Shown: positions 50,301 to 61,949 of the stretch, in pieces
Layout: each line of letters begins with the position of its first letter
How positions within the stretch are numbered: position 1 is the first letter of the stretch
DNA from: Clusia tigrina
Lineage: Eukaryota > Arthropoda > Insecta > Diptera > Clusiidae
DNA length: 64,000 nucleotides
Assembly (NCBI GenBank): GCA_920105625.2
Contig: CAKKTE020000276.1
Location: forward strand, 310,001 to 374,000
Direction of reading: 5' to 3'
Notes under the pieces: generated by a model
What the model was told of the DNA's origin: nothing
The model's database searches: none
The model's input: the letters and a program-made list of their open reading frames with translations, nothing else
Made by a program: the position numbers and the translations under genes

Positions 50301-50479
50301 GCAGTCTTTGAATTTGTACTCAATGGTAGCATAGCTATGAGCGATAGCTTAAATTGATAAGAGGTACGAGTAATTTATTGTCACAACATTTTAATGTTTT
50401 ATGACCCTTCAGTAAAAAGTTTAATAGCATTTGAAAGTTGCAAACTTTGATAGGTGTAGGACGCACCGTATAGAAGCTA

Positions 50480-50640
50480 GGGCCAGTTGAAGTTTTAGCA
50501 GTTTTTGATTTGTGACTCAAGGGTAGGATAGCTATGAGCAATAACTTAAATTGATAAGAGGCACTTTATTGTCACAAAATTTCAAGGTTTTAGGACGCTC
50601 CAATAAAAAGTTACAAGCATTTGATTGTTGCAAACTTTAC
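50480..50640 (-). repeat. Empty-site paralogue of the first BEL insertion
   Basis: The stretch with CTCAAGGGTAGGATAGC, then ATTGATAAGAGGCACTTTAT, then GACGCTCCAATAAAAAG matches the left flank (37,830-37,887) and right flank (44,302-44,380) of the element joined at a single CACTT (50,562-50,566). It shares the unusual loss of GAGTA (normally GGCACGAGTACTTT) and the rare CCAATAAAAAG and GCATTTGAT variants. It therefore shows the pre-insertion structure in a duplicated copy of the locus. Confidence 0.85.
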
Positions 50641-53600
50641 TAGGTGTAGGATGCACCGTACAGAAGTTACGGCGATTTGAAGTTTTATCAGTGTTTGATT
50701 TTGGGACTCAAGGGTAGAATACCTATGAGCGATAGCTTAAATTTATAAGAGGCACGAGTACTTTATTGTCACAAAATTTCAAGGGTTTATGACGCTCCAG
50801 TTAAAATATAATAGCATTTGAATGTTGCAAACTTTGATAGGTGTAGGACGCACCGTATTGAAGTTAGGGCCATTTGAAGTTTTATCTGTGTTTGATTTTG
50901 GGACTCAAGGGTAGCATAGCTATTAGCGATAGCTTAACATGATAAGAGGCTCGAGTACTTTATTGTCACAAAATTACAAGGTTTTATGACGCTCCAGTAA
51001 AAAGTTACAAGCATTTGAATGTTGCAAACTTTGATAGGTATAAGAAGCACCGAACAGAAGTTAGGGCCATTTGAAATTTTATCAGTATTTTATATTGGGA
51101 CTCAATGGTAGCATAGCTATGAGCGATAGCTTAAATTGATAAGAGGTACGAGTACTTTATTGTCACCAAATTGTAAGGTTTTATGACGCTCCAGTAAAAA
51201 GTTGCAAGCATTGGATTGTTGCAAACTTTGATAGGTATAGGACGCACCATATAGAAGTTAGGGCCATTTGAAGTTTTAGCAGTCTTTGAATTGCTACTCA
51301 ATGGTAGCATAGCTATGAGCGATAGCTTAAATTTATGACAGGCACGTGTACTTTATTGTCACCAACTTTTAAGGTTTTATGATGCTCCAGTAAAAAGTTA
51401 CAAGCATTGGATTGTTGCAAACTTTGATAGGTATAGGACGCACCGTATAGAAGTTAGGACCATTTGAAGTTTTAGCAGTGTTTTAGTTGGGACTCAATGG
51501 TAGCATAGCTATGAGCGATAGCTTAAATTGATAAGAGGTACGAGTACTTTATTGTCACAACATTTCAATGTTTTATGACGCTCCCGTAAAAAATTACAAG
51601 CATTTGAATGTTGCAAACTTTGATATGTGTAGGGTGCACCGCATAGAAGTTAGGGCCATGTGAAGTTTTATCAGTGTTTGATTTTGGGACTCAAGGATAG
51701 AATAGCTCTGAGTGATAGCTTAAATGGATAAGAGGCACGAGTACTTTATTGTCACAAAATTTCCATGTTTTATAACGCTTCAGTAAAAAGTTACAAGCAT
51801 TTGAATGTTTCAAACTTTGATATGTGAAGGACGCACCGCACAAAAGTTAGGGCCGTTTTAAGTTTTCTCAGTGTTTGATTTGGGACTCAAGCGTAGCAAA
51901 GCTATGAGCGATAACTTAAATGGATAAGAGGCTTGAGAACTTTATTGTCACAAAATCGCAATGATTAATGACGCTCCAGTAAAGAGTTACAAGTATTTGA
52001 ATGTTGCAAACTTTGATATGTGTAGGGTGCACCGCATAGAAGTTAGGGCCATGTGAAGTTTTATCAGTGTTTGATTTTGGGACTCAAGGGTAGAATAGCT
52101 CTGAGCGATAGCTTAAATTGATAAGAGGCACGAGTACTTTATTGTCACAAAATTTCAAGGTTTTATGACGCTTCAGTAAAAAGTTACAAGCATTTGAATG
52201 TTGCAAACTTTGATAAGCGTAGGACGCACCGTACAGAAGTTAGGGCCATTTGAAATTTTATCAGTATTTTATTTTGGACTCAATGGTAGCATAGCTATGA
52301 GCGATAGCTTAAATTTATGACAGGCACGTGTACTTTATTGTCACCAACTTTTAAGGTTTTATGATGCTCCAGTAAAAAGTTACAAGCAATTGTTGCAAAC
52401 TTTGATAGGTATAGGACGCACCGTATAGAAGTTAGGACCATTTGAAGTTTTAGCAGTGTTTTAGTTGGGACTCAATGGTAGCATAGCTATGAGCGATAGC
52501 TTAAATTGATAAGAGGTACGAGTACTTTATTGTCACAACATTTCAATGTTTTATGACGCTCCCGTAAAAAATTACAAGCATTTGAATGTTGCAAACTTTG
52601 ATATGTGTAGGGTGCACCGCATAGAAGTTAGGGCCATGTGAAGTTTTATCAGTGTTTGATTTTGGGACTCAAGGATAGAATAGCTCTGAGTGATAGCTTA
52701 AATGGATAAGAGGCACGAGTACTTTATTGTCACAAAATTTCCATGTTTTATAACGCTTCAGTAAAAAGTTACAAGCATTTGAATGTTTCAAACTTTGATA
52801 TGTGAAGGACGCACCGCACAAAAGTTAGGGCCGTTTGAAGTTTTCTCTGTGTTTGATTTGGGACTCAAGCGTAGCAAAGCTATGAGCGATAACTTAAATG
52901 GATAAGAGGCTTGAGAACTTTATTGTCACAAAATTTCAAGGTTTTATGACTCTCCAGTAAAAAGTTACAAGCATTTGATTGCTGCAAACTTTGATAGGTG
53001 TAGGATGCACCGTATAGAAGTTAGGGCCATTTGAAGTTTTATCAGTGTTGGATTTTGGGACTGAAGGGTAGAGTGATCGATAGCTTAAATTGATAAGAGA
53101 CACGAGTATTTTATTGTCAACAAAATTTCAAGGTTTTATGACACTTCAGTAAAAAGTTACATGCATTTGAATGTTGCAAAACTTTGATATGTGTAGGACT
53201 CACCGTATATAAGTTACGGCCATTTGAAGTTTTAGCAGGGCTTGATTTGGGACTCAAGGGTACCATAGCTATGATAGATAACTTAAATTGATAAGAGGCA
53301 CGATTACTTTATTGTCACAAAATTACAAGGGTTTATGACGCTTCAGTAAAAAGTACAATAGCATTTGAATGTTGCAAACTTTGATAGGTGTAGGATGCAC
53401 CGTATAGAAGTTAGGGCCATATGAAGCTGTATCAGTGTTTTATTTTGGGACTCAAAGGTGGCATAGCAATGAGCGATAGCTTAAATTGATAAGAGGCTCG
53501 AGTACTTTATTGTCACAAAATTTCAAGGTTTTATGGCTCTCCAGTAAAAAGTTACAAGCATTTGAATGTTGCAAACTTTGATAGGTGTAGGACGCACCGT

Positions 53601-56600
53601 ATAGAAGTTAGGGCCATTTGAAGGTTTAGCAGTGTTTGGTTTGGGACTCAAGGGTAGCATTGCTATGAGCGAAATCTTAAATTGATAAGAGGTACTAGTA
53701 CTTTATTGGCACAACATTTCAAGGTTTTCTGACGCTCCAGTAAAAAATTACAAGCATTTGAATGTTGCAAACTTTGGTAGGTGTAGGATGCACCGTATAG
53801 AAGTTAGGGCGATTTGAAGTTTTATCAGTGTTTGATTATGGGACTCAAGGGTAGAATAGCTACGAGCGATAGCTTAGATTGATAAGAGGTTCGAGTACTT
53901 TATTGTCACAAAATTTCAAGGGTTTATGACGCTCCAGTAAAAAGTATAATAGCATTTGAATGTTGCAAACTTTGATAGGTGTAGGACGCACCGTATTGAA
54001 GTTAGGGCCATTTGAAGTTTTAACTGTGTTTGATTTTGGGACCCAAGGGTAGCATAGCTATTAGCGATTGCTTAACATGATAAGAGGCTCGAGTACTTTA
54101 TTGTCACAAAATTTCAAGGTTTTATGACGCTCCAGTAAAAAGTTACAAGCATTTGAATGTTGCAAACTTTGATAGGTATAAGACGCACCGAACAGAAGTT
54201 AGGGCCATTTGAAATTTTATCAGTATTTTATTTTGGGACTCAATGGTAGCATAGCTATGAGTGATAGCTTAAATTTATAAGAGGCACGAGTACTTTATTG
54301 TCACCAAATTTTAAGGTTTTATGACGCTCCAGTAAAAATTGCAAGCATTGGATTGTTGCAAACTTTGATAGGTATAGGACGCACCGTATAGAAGTTAGGG
54401 CCATTTAAAGCATTAGCAGTGTTTGATTTGCGACTCAATGGTAGCACAGCTATGAGCGATAGCTTAAACTGATAAGAGGTACGAGTAATTTATTGTCACA
54501 ACATTTCAATGTTTTATGAATCTCCAGTAAAAAATTACAAGCATTTGAATGTTGCAAACTTTGATATGTGTAGGGTGCACCGCATAGAAGTTAGGGCCAT
54601 GTGAAGTTTTATCAGTGTTTGATTTTGGGACTCAAGGGTAGAATAGCTCTGAGCGATAGCTTAAATTGATAAGAGGTACGAGTAGTTTATTTTCACAACA
54701 TTTCAATGTTTTATGAATCTCCAGTAAAAAATTACAAGCATTTGAATGTTGCAAACTTTGACAGCTGTAGGATGCACCGCATAGAAGTTAGGGCCATTTT
54801 AAGTTTTAGCAGTGTTTGATTTGTGACTCAAGGGTACCATAGCTATGAGCGATAACTTAAATTGATAAGAGGCACGAGTACTTTATTGTCACAACATTTC
54901 AGAGTTTTATGACGCTCCAGTAAAAACTTTAATAGCTTTTGAATGTTGCAAACTTTGATAGGTGTAGAACGCACCATATAGAAGTTAGGGCCATTTGAAG
55001 TTTTATCAGTGTTTTATTTTGGGACTCAAGGGTGGCATAGCTATGAGCGATAACTTAAAAGGATATGAGGCTTCAGTACTTTATTGTCACTAAATTTCAA
55101 GGTTTTATGACGCTCCAGTAAAGAGTTACAAGCATTTGAATGTTGCAAACTTTGATAGGTCGCACCGTACAGAAGTTAGGACCCTTTGCAATTTTATCAT
55201 TGTTTTATTTATTACTCGATGGTAGCGTAGCTATAAGCGATAGCTTAAAGAGGCACGAGTACTTTATTCTCACAAAATTGCAAGGTTTTATGAAGCGTCA
55301 GTAAAAAGTTTAATAACATTTGAAAGTTGCAAACTTTGATAGGTGTAGGACGCACCGAAGTTAGGGCCATTTGAAGTTTTAGCAGTGTTGGATTTTGGGA
55401 CTCAAGGGTAGCATAGCTTTGATCGATAGCTTAAATTGATAAGAGACACGAGTAATTTATTGTCAACAAAATTTCAAGGTTTTATGACGCTTCAGTAAAA
55501 AGTGACATGCATTTGAATGTTGCAAAACTTTGATATGTGTAGGGCTCACCGTATAGAAGTTACGGCCATTTGAAGTTTTAGCAGTGCTTGATTTGGGACT
55601 CACGGGTAGCATAGCTATGATCGATAACTTAAATTGATAAGAGGCACGAGTACTTTATTGTCACAAAATTTCAAGGGTTTATGACGCTCCAGTAAAAAGT
55701 ATAATAGCATTTGAATGTTGCAAACTTTGATATATGTAGGACGCACCGTATAAAAGTACGGGCCATTTGAAGTTGTATCAGTGTTTGATTTTGTGACTCA
55801 AGGGTAGCATAGCTCTGAGCGATAGCTTAAATTGATAAGAGGCACGAGTACTTTATTGTCACAAAATTTCAAGGTTTTATGACGCTTCAGTAAAAAGTAT
55901 AATAGAATCTGAATGTTGCAAACTTTGATAGGTGTAGGACGCACTGTATTGAAGTTAGGGCCATTTGAAGTTTTATCAGTATTTGATTTTTGGACTCAAG
56001 GGTAGCATAGCTCTGAGCGATAGATTAAATTTATAAGAGGCACGAGTACTTTATTGTCACCAAATTTTAAGATTTTATGACGCTCAAGTAAAAAGTTACA
56101 AGCATTGGATTGTTGCAAACTTTGATAGGTATAGGACGCACCGCATAGAAGTTAGGGCCATGTGAAGTTTTATCAGTGTTTGATTTTGGGACTCAAGGGT
56201 AGAATAGCTATGAGCGATAGCTTAAATTTATAAGAGGCACGAGTACTGTATTGTCACCAAATTTTAAGGCTTTATGACGCTCCAGTAAAAACTTACAAGC
56301 ATTGGATTGTTGCAAACTTTGATAGGTATAGGACGCATAGTATAGAAGTTAGGGCCATTTGAAGTTTTAGCAGTGTTTGATTTGGGACTCAATGATAGCA
56401 TAGCTATGAGCGATGGCTTAAATTGATAAGAGGCACGAGTAATTTATTGTCACAAAATTTCAAGGTTTTATGACGCTTCAGTAAAAAGTTACAAGCATTT
56501 GAATGTTGCAAACTTTGATATGTGAAGGACGCACCCTACAAAAGTTAGGGCCATTTGAAGTTTTCTCAGTGTTTGATTTGTTACTCCAGCGTAGCTATGA

Positions 56601-56787
56601 GCGATAACTTATATTGATAAGAGGTACGAGTACTTTATTGTCACAACATTTCAATGTTTTATGCCGTTCCAGTTAAAAATTACAAGCATTTGAATGTTGC
56701 AAATTTTGATATGTGTAGGGTGCACCGCATAGAAGTTAGGGCCATGTGAAGTTTTATCAGTATTTTATTTTGGGACTCAATGGTAGC

Positions 56788-56792
56788 TTACC
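56788..56792. repeat. Eroded target-site duplication of the second element, left
   Basis: TTACC here and ATATC at 62,215-62,219 both fall where the satellite consensus reads ATAGC (GGTAGC-ATAGC-TATGAGCG), continuing correctly on each side. This fits a 5-bp duplication of ATAGC later changed at two and one positions. The element boundary is thus supported by the satellite phase rather than by identity of the duplications. Confidence 0.6.
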
Positions 56793-57057
56793 TGTAATTA
56801 TATTTGTAATTATTCTAAAACTTTTGTAATTATATTTGTAATTATTTGTTAACAAAATTAAAAATTAATAATTCAAACTGTAATTATATTTGTAGTGTGG
56901 TTGGTTTAATTTTCAGTGCCAGCTCCTTGGTTGTTTAGAATTTGCTGGTTTCTTCCCGGCTGCTCTTCTGCTACTCACTCGTTCATTAAAAATTACCGGG
57001 CGAGTTTGTTCTTCGGCGAGACATCTTGCGGCGAAGACAGTAGCTTTTACTGCGATA
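56793..57057 (-). repeat. 3' LTR of the second BEL/Pao element (265 bp)
   Basis: Matches 61,950-62,214 with no gaps. Its outer part contains about one and a half copies of an AT-rich 32-bp tandem unit (TGTAATTATATTTG-type). The end reads GCGATA where the partner reads GGGACA, so the canonical terminal CA has been lost. A purine-rich stretch on the minus strand directly before it (GGGCAGTGGGA, 57,058-57,068) is a likely polypurine tract. Confidence 0.88.
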
Positions 57058-57386
57058 TCCCACTGCCCGGTGGATTCATACTGGGATCCACGAAACTTAA
57101 AGCGGCTAGCTTAGATGCAGGTCGACGGATAATACCGCGGCGGGTGGGTACCGCGGCACTCCGGACTTGGCCGTCCTTCGCATTGAAGACTTCAATGCCA
57201 ACGCCCTTTGACCCGTTGGCTTCTTGGAAAGACAGGATCGCATACAACAACCAGTTGGTCTACTCTTAGTGGTGAGGCTGTACTCCTCCATTTTTGTCGG
57301 TGCAAAAGTTGTGGCAAGTACTCCACAATCCACCTTTTCCGCAGACGATCCTTCAGGTTCTGCGCAATTCTCCATTGTTTGCGCAA
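57047..57386 (-). pseudogene. Integrase C-terminal remnant in two frames
   Basis: 57,192-57,386 encodes a DUF5641-like segment with LRKRWIVEYLPQLLHRQKW. It loses frame and the end continues in another frame at 57,047-57,250 (DGQVRSAAV, GIIRRPASKLAALSF), a usual ending for this protein family. Its stop at 57,047-57,049 lies inside the 3' LTR. Together with the frame upstream, at least two indels separate these pieces. Confidence 0.8.
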
Positions 57387-57685
57387 ACAGATTTTCTCAT
57401 CTTCCGGTGCAGGTGTTTGAGTGAATTGAGGCAGCCACTCAAGAAGTGGTTCGGAGTAAGTGGTTCCTCTTCTTCATGGGTTATAGGAAGTTCTGTAAGT
57501 GGACGGCTGTTTATTATATTTTCCGCCTCAATCAGTGCGCTGCGGAAGGTCTCCAAGCATAGTGCCTCATCCTTCAGGGTTCTCTGTAGCAGGCGTTTCA
57601 CGCATTGGACAAGCCGCTCCCAACAACCTGCAGCGCTAGGATTGGCTGGGCAATTAAAAATCCACTCTATGTTTTCCTTTGACAT
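57353..57685 (-). pseudogene. Integrase fragment with catalytic Glu and LNSRPL-type region
   Basis: 110 residues. AAGCWERLVQCVKRLL contains the third integrase acidic residue (Glu in CWE), followed by ENIINSRPLTELP and LTPNHFLSG, characteristic of the BEL/Pao integrase. The region before it, which should carry the two catalytic Asp residues, is missing: the preceding frame (57,708 to about 57,875) ends at a GQLPTDRLTP-type sequence that normally precedes the core. So about a hundred residues appear deleted. Confidence 0.85.
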
Positions 57686-57707
57686 TGCTTTGAGTAAAAG
57701 GTCGGAC

Positions 57708-57880
57708 TTACGGTGTTAGGCGGTCTGTGGGTAACTGTCCCATAAGTGGCACAGATGGCTTGGCTCGACCGGTAATACAAATGACACAATCCCTCTTGAT
57801 CCTTTTTAATAATGTGCAAGCATGAGGCACCCAGAACTTTGGGCGCATTTCATTTATTGTTAGGCAGTCGTTCTGGTGAT
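57708..57880 (-). pseudogene. Integrase zinc-finger remnant
   Basis: In this minus-strand frame one reads a segment with DCVICITGRAKPSVPLMGQL, the Cys pair of the integrase N-terminal zinc finger and its usual follow-on, ending at a TAA at 57,708-57,710. The partner His pair that should lie about 30 residues earlier is not seen. The frame upstream (RNase H ORF) stops at 57,930, so a deletion removed it. Confidence 0.7.
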
Positions 57881-57929
57881 GTCTCTTTTGGTGCTAATGC
57901 TTCATTATCAGCTGCGACACGCGATGTTT

Positions 57930-58922
57930 CTAGGTTAATATTATCGGGCGTCGGGCTGATTCAGGGATGTAATTAGCGGCGTCGATTCTTCCGTTTACTC
58001 TTAGCAGACCATCAGGATACATCATCGGCGTGAGCTTAAATATGGCACTGGTCTTTGGAATGCCTGTACTTGCACGTAGGGCTGACAATTCATCTGCAAA
58101 TGACTCGTATTTTACGCGACAGCATACAAATTTTTCAGCATCAGAAACTTCAGCTGCGGTGAGCTCTCCAAAGTGACGGGATCTAGATTTGGCGTTGCGA
58201 ATGAACCGAAATATCCATGCTGTCACCCTCAACGTCTTCATGTAGGATAAAAAGTTAATCAAACTATCAAGAATATTGTCTGTGTTTATTATGTGTAACA
58301 CGTGATTAACATCTTCTTCAGATACACAGTGCTCTGAGTGGAGCATCCCAGCTTCTCGAGGCCAGTGTATTTCTTTTTGGCACAATAAATCTGGACCCAA
58401 TATCCAACGGCTGTCTTGTTCTACATACTGTCGCAACTTGGCTCTAGTTGCATCGTCGGCGACGTTCATCGATGTTGGTATCCAGCGCCATTGCATCGGC
58501 GTGGAAGTGGCAAGTATCTCAGCAATTCGGTAGGCAACGAATTGCTTATACTTACGGGTTGTGGAACGAAGACAAAGCAGAATTGTCTTGGAATCGCTCC
58601 AAAATGTCGTAGCGTTGATCTTGAAATCATGACAGTCTTCAATCGAAGTCTTCAGTCGGCTTCCTAGTACGGCCGCTTGCAATTTCAGGCGCGGTACGGT
58701 CATACCCTTTGCAGGTGCACATCTCGTTTTGGCGGCAACGAATGCGACTTCTACCTCGTTTGCTTTGCAAACACGCAAAAAGGCGACTGCTGTAAATGCA
58801 CTTTCACTAGCATCAACGAATATGTGCAGCTGTATATCATCGGCATTCGGCAACAAATACAACAAGCAACGCGGGACTGAAAAGTTTTTCACGCCCTGAA
58901 AAACGTTCCACCATGCAACCAC
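57930..58922 (-). pseudogene. pol: RNase H and start of integrase (second element)
   Basis: 330 residues open. RNase H motifs: FVDASES (catalytic Asp about residue 37), VPRLKLQAA where the family has Glu in place of the Lys, and FWSDSKT (Asp about 110). The Glu-to-Lys change at a catalytic position should abolish activity. The second half is the linker leading to integrase, with SAIFKLTPMMYPDGLLRVNGRI. The frame differs from the RT ORF, which it overlaps by 34 bases, so an indel lies near 58,900. Confidence 0.87.
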
Positions 58923-59875
58923 TGTTTCTCTAAATCTGAAGGCAGCTGCTCATCCCACTGGATTTTCCGCTTCCACAGCGACTGCAGAAGTAGCTTGGCG
59001 AAAATAGTGATGTTGGCTAGGAGGCCAAAGGGGTCGTATATAGCCATAACGATTCCCAGCAACTCTCTCTTAGTCGGTGTTCTCCTGTACTCCAGCACCT
59101 GGCGTGGAATTCTATGGAACTTAAAGTGGAATTCAAACCTGTCCACTCCAGAGTTCCAAAACATACCCAGCACCTTCTCTGTTGTTGGCTGCAGTTCAGT
59201 GTTGACAACTTCTTGTTTCTTGACTTGGCTACCATTCAGTTTGATCTGCAGCTTCTTGCAGTTTGATACGAAATTTCTGAGCGTGAATCCTGCGGCAGCG
59301 TTTATCTTCCGGGCCTCAAACATTACCTTCTCGGCCACCTGTACGTCATCAAAACTTATGACCAGGTCATCCACATAGGTGTTGTCAATGATAGCTTTTG
59401 CGCCACCTGGCATGTGAGGCAAAAACTGTGCTGCGTTCACGTATTTTATGTATTCTGCACAACACGGCGAACAAATCGCTCCGAAGATCATCGACATCAT
59501 TGAGTAGACACGGATTGGCTCGGCTGAATTTCCGTCTCTCCAAAGAAAGCGCTGTGAGTCCTGGTCTTCAGCTCGTATGCGGTCTTGTGAGAACATTTCT
59601 TGAATATCTCCTGCAACAGCGATACCTCTTTGTCGAAATGTGTGCATGATGGCCAAAAGTGGATGCGCATGCTCAGGACCCTTTAATAATACTGAGTTGA
59701 GCGATACGTTAGAAATAGCAGCTGCAGCATCAAACACAATACGAAGCTTATCCGGCTTATGCGGGTTCACTACACCAAAGTGAGGAAGGTACCAGGTTGT
59801 AGGACTATGTCTCTCAGCAGCCTCTGGTGACAACAATTTGGCGTACCCCTCGTCAATGTATTTGGCGACTTTCAT
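58889..59875 (-). pseudogene. pol: Reverse transcriptase (second element)
   Basis: 328 residues. WYLPHFGVVNPHKPDKLRIV opens the fingers, AGDIQEMF carries the first catalytic Asp (about residue 94), and TYVDDLV the YVDD box (about 167-170). EVVNTELQPTTEKVLGMFW and DPFGLLANITIFAK are usual for BEL/Pao RT. The N-terminal extension (59,876-60,135) continues this frame set as a pol linker with VGLLWRNDATKLPQSY. Catalytic residues look intact, but the flanking frames are broken, so no working polyprotein is possible. Confidence 0.9.
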
Positions 59876-60286
59876 TTTATATCTGGCTGCAAAAGCGGCA
59901 TCCCGGACATCTTCGCCTCAATATTTAAAAGGCGGTGCTTGGCCATAACATAGCTCTGCGGCAGCTTAGTAGCATCGTTGCGCCATAATAGACCAACTTC
60001 ATAGCGTTGGCCGATGTCTTGTGTGGTCTCAATCAATATTTTCCTTGCTCTGGCGTTCTCATCTGACTCCAGGACTGTGCTGGTGCTGCGGACTCCAAAA
60101 CTTTCTACAGAAAAGTACTCTTCGACTTATCTGTTCAGTTGTGTTAAAGTAGATGCTTCTTTGACGTGCAACACCCTTGACATTGAGGTGGTGCTTGAGT
60201 GAAGTGGCCCATATGCCACCCAACCCAACATAGTTGCGCAGCGATAGGTTGATCTGGACCGGCGGCGACAGTTTTCTCTGACATGC
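59876..60286 (-). pseudogene. Protease-to-RT linker remnant
   Basis: Between the gag and RT open stretches, minus-strand frames still show family features: NSFLGMSEK followed by a short segment, then SDENARARKILIETTQDIGQ and YEVGLLWRNDATKLPQSY. They lie in different frames and are interrupted by stops, so several indels have accumulated. Confidence 0.75.
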
Positions 60287-60778
60287 CTAAAAAACTATTA
60301 TCCAATCCCAGCAGCAGGACCGGTCTGTGAAGTGCGCATGCTGTTGCTTGATGAATGTCTGCATTGGTAAATTAAGCTGCTTCACGGTGCGTACGTTTCT
60401 GAGTAGGTACTCCTGGCCACCACACTCTGCACGTACGTTCAAGCGTACTTTTTTCGATGGCGCCGTGGTTTGCTTCTCTCCATACCACCTCCTCCTTGCT
60501 TGGTGCGGCTGCGGGGGTTGATGTTGGCGCATAGCTGTACTTGCTAGGGCTGGTATCAAGTTCACTACCTTTGCGAGTTCACTAACCCAGTCGGCAAAGG
60601 CTTCAACGGTGGCATAAGGCGTTATATTCGAGGCGTGTCGACTGCATTCATATTGCTTGGTGGGCGGAAGCTTTACAATAAGCTGCTCAAGAAGAGTAGG
60701 GTTGGCCAAATGGTGATCGCATTTTGCTGACTTAAAAAAGGCGACAATATTTCGGACGCAGTTTGAGAATTCCAACAC
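60287..60778 (-). pseudogene. gag: Gag C-terminal half joined to a protease remnant
   Basis: The first about 90 residues are gag, in frame with the segment upstream but beginning after a TAG at 60,812-60,814. After a Gln/Pro-rich tract (MRQHQPPQPHQARRR) comes AECGGQEYLLRNVRTVKQLN, which resembles the region after the protease active site. The Cys-rich zinc knuckles and active-site Asp expected between them are absent, suggesting an internal deletion near 60,430-60,490. The frame is lost again near 60,310. Confidence 0.7.
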
Positions 60779-60811
60779 TTGCTCAAGTCGATTCTCATAA
60801 ATCGGTGGGAA

Positions 60812-61516
60812 CTACTGCACCTTTTGCAGGTGCGAGCGGATCAATAAGTGAGAGCGTCCAAAATTGAACTCTAACTCCTGCATGACTTTGGTCACGTCGT
60901 AAGGATATATGAGTAGTGACATCACAGCGCGCTTCGCATTCCCTTGAACTGCCTTATGCAAACGCATAAGGTTCTGGCGATTATTATAACCAAATTCATT
61001 GGTTGTGTCTCTGAAGTTGGCTAAAAACAGGGGCCAATCTTCAGGTTCTCCATCGAAAGATGGCAGTGGATATAACTTATCGCCGGGGCTATCGGTAAAG
61101 GTCATAACACCATTATACGGCGTCGATGTATTTGGTGGCTGCGATTGCGGCATCTGCTGTGGTTGCTGCGTCGACGTTTGTGCGTTTTGCAGCGGTGATT
61201 GTACACTTTCATGAAAAGAGGATTCATTACACCCAACAACGGATGCACCCTTATCCACTCGAGTGCGAAGTTGTTGAATCTCTATTTAGCCACGATGCAT
61301 CTCTTTACGTAGTTCGTCAACAGATTCGCGCAGTATATTTATACTGCTGAAAAGCTGCGCCAGTTGTTCACTAGTTACAACTGCTTGCGGCTGCGCTTGG
61401 CCCTGTGTTCCCCCGTTGGCCATTTGTATTACTCTGCTGTCCAATGAATCCGAGCTTTCCTCTCTGTCGTCTACTTTTGCTGATTCTAATTTTTTTGATT
61501 TCGTTCGAGTCAACAT
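60812..61516 (-). pseudogene. gag: Gag N-terminal half, two in-frame stops
   Basis: ATG at 61,516 (MLTRTKSKK) opens a frame broken by TAA at 61,286-61,288, continuing in frame through a Gln/Pro-rich linker to the capsid-type motif YPLPSFDGEPEDWPLFLANF, and stopped by TAG at 60,812-60,814. After that the same frame continues into the next feature. LPSFDGEPEDW corresponds to LPTFSGDYFDW in the first element. Confidence 0.82.
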
Positions 61517-61949
61517 TTATTTTTCTTTTATATAAGGTCTGTTCAATTTCAACAGCTGCTTGGTTCGGCACTGCAATACCGATCGAAAATTATTTGCAGC
61601 AGTTTGTTCTGGTAGAATCGATTAATTTTGAAATTAACAGATGTCGGTAATGTTGTTCGTATTTTTTTAAGAAATGGCTGTTGCAAATTATCAACCATTG
61701 TTGATGACGTCACAAAAATGCTCTCGGAAGCACTATCGCTGCGAAGGCGAAGTACGGCAGTATTTGTTATGGGATGGCTTTGACGATGCACACAGATCTT
61801 GAAACAGCTCTGCGGTGGCTATTCTAGCGATCCTGTAAGTATAATTACCTGCGGCGGTGACTGCACGGAGTATATTAATTCCTAATAATTATCGAAATGG
61901 CGGTGAAAATGCTGTGGTGGTAGCGGAAGAAAGCAAATTCTAAAACTTT
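61517..61949 (-). other. 5' leader of the second BEL/Pao element
   Basis: Lies between the 5' LTR and the gag ATG. No credible ORF. I looked for a TGG-initiated tRNA complement next to the LTR on the minus strand and did not find one; the adjacent bases read AAAAGTTTTAGAATTTGC. The LTR repeat unit extends 13 or so bases into this leader (about 61,937-61,949). Confidence 0.6.

Larger units (their letters stand above)
44307..56792 (-). repeat. Satellite subfamily B, reverse orientation, mosaic of segmental copies
   Basis: About 64 monomers on the minus strand. Local variants include GCATTGGATTGTTGC, GATATGTGTAGGGTGCACCGC, TTTGATATGTGAAGGACGC and GGCTCGACTAGTTTATTG. Internal duplications seen: a 3-monomer repeat with GAGCGAAATC at 46,201, 46,794 and 47,388 (593-594 bp); 51,331 to about 51,950 repeated at 52,313 to about 52,920 (982 bp, 5 monomers); about 44,580-45,000 matched near 49,866-50,280 (offset about 5,283); 44,380-44,520 matched near 50,840-50,980. 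The stretch 36.8-37.6 kb, left of the BEL element, reappears at about 48.9-49.7 kb (offset about 12,090). No credible gene is present. Confidence 0.93.

Noticed and set aside
56916..57719. Several plus-strand ORFs opposite the second element's integrase
   Set aside because: They lie antisense to a recognisable integrase remnant and start within the LTR; they show no domain of their own.
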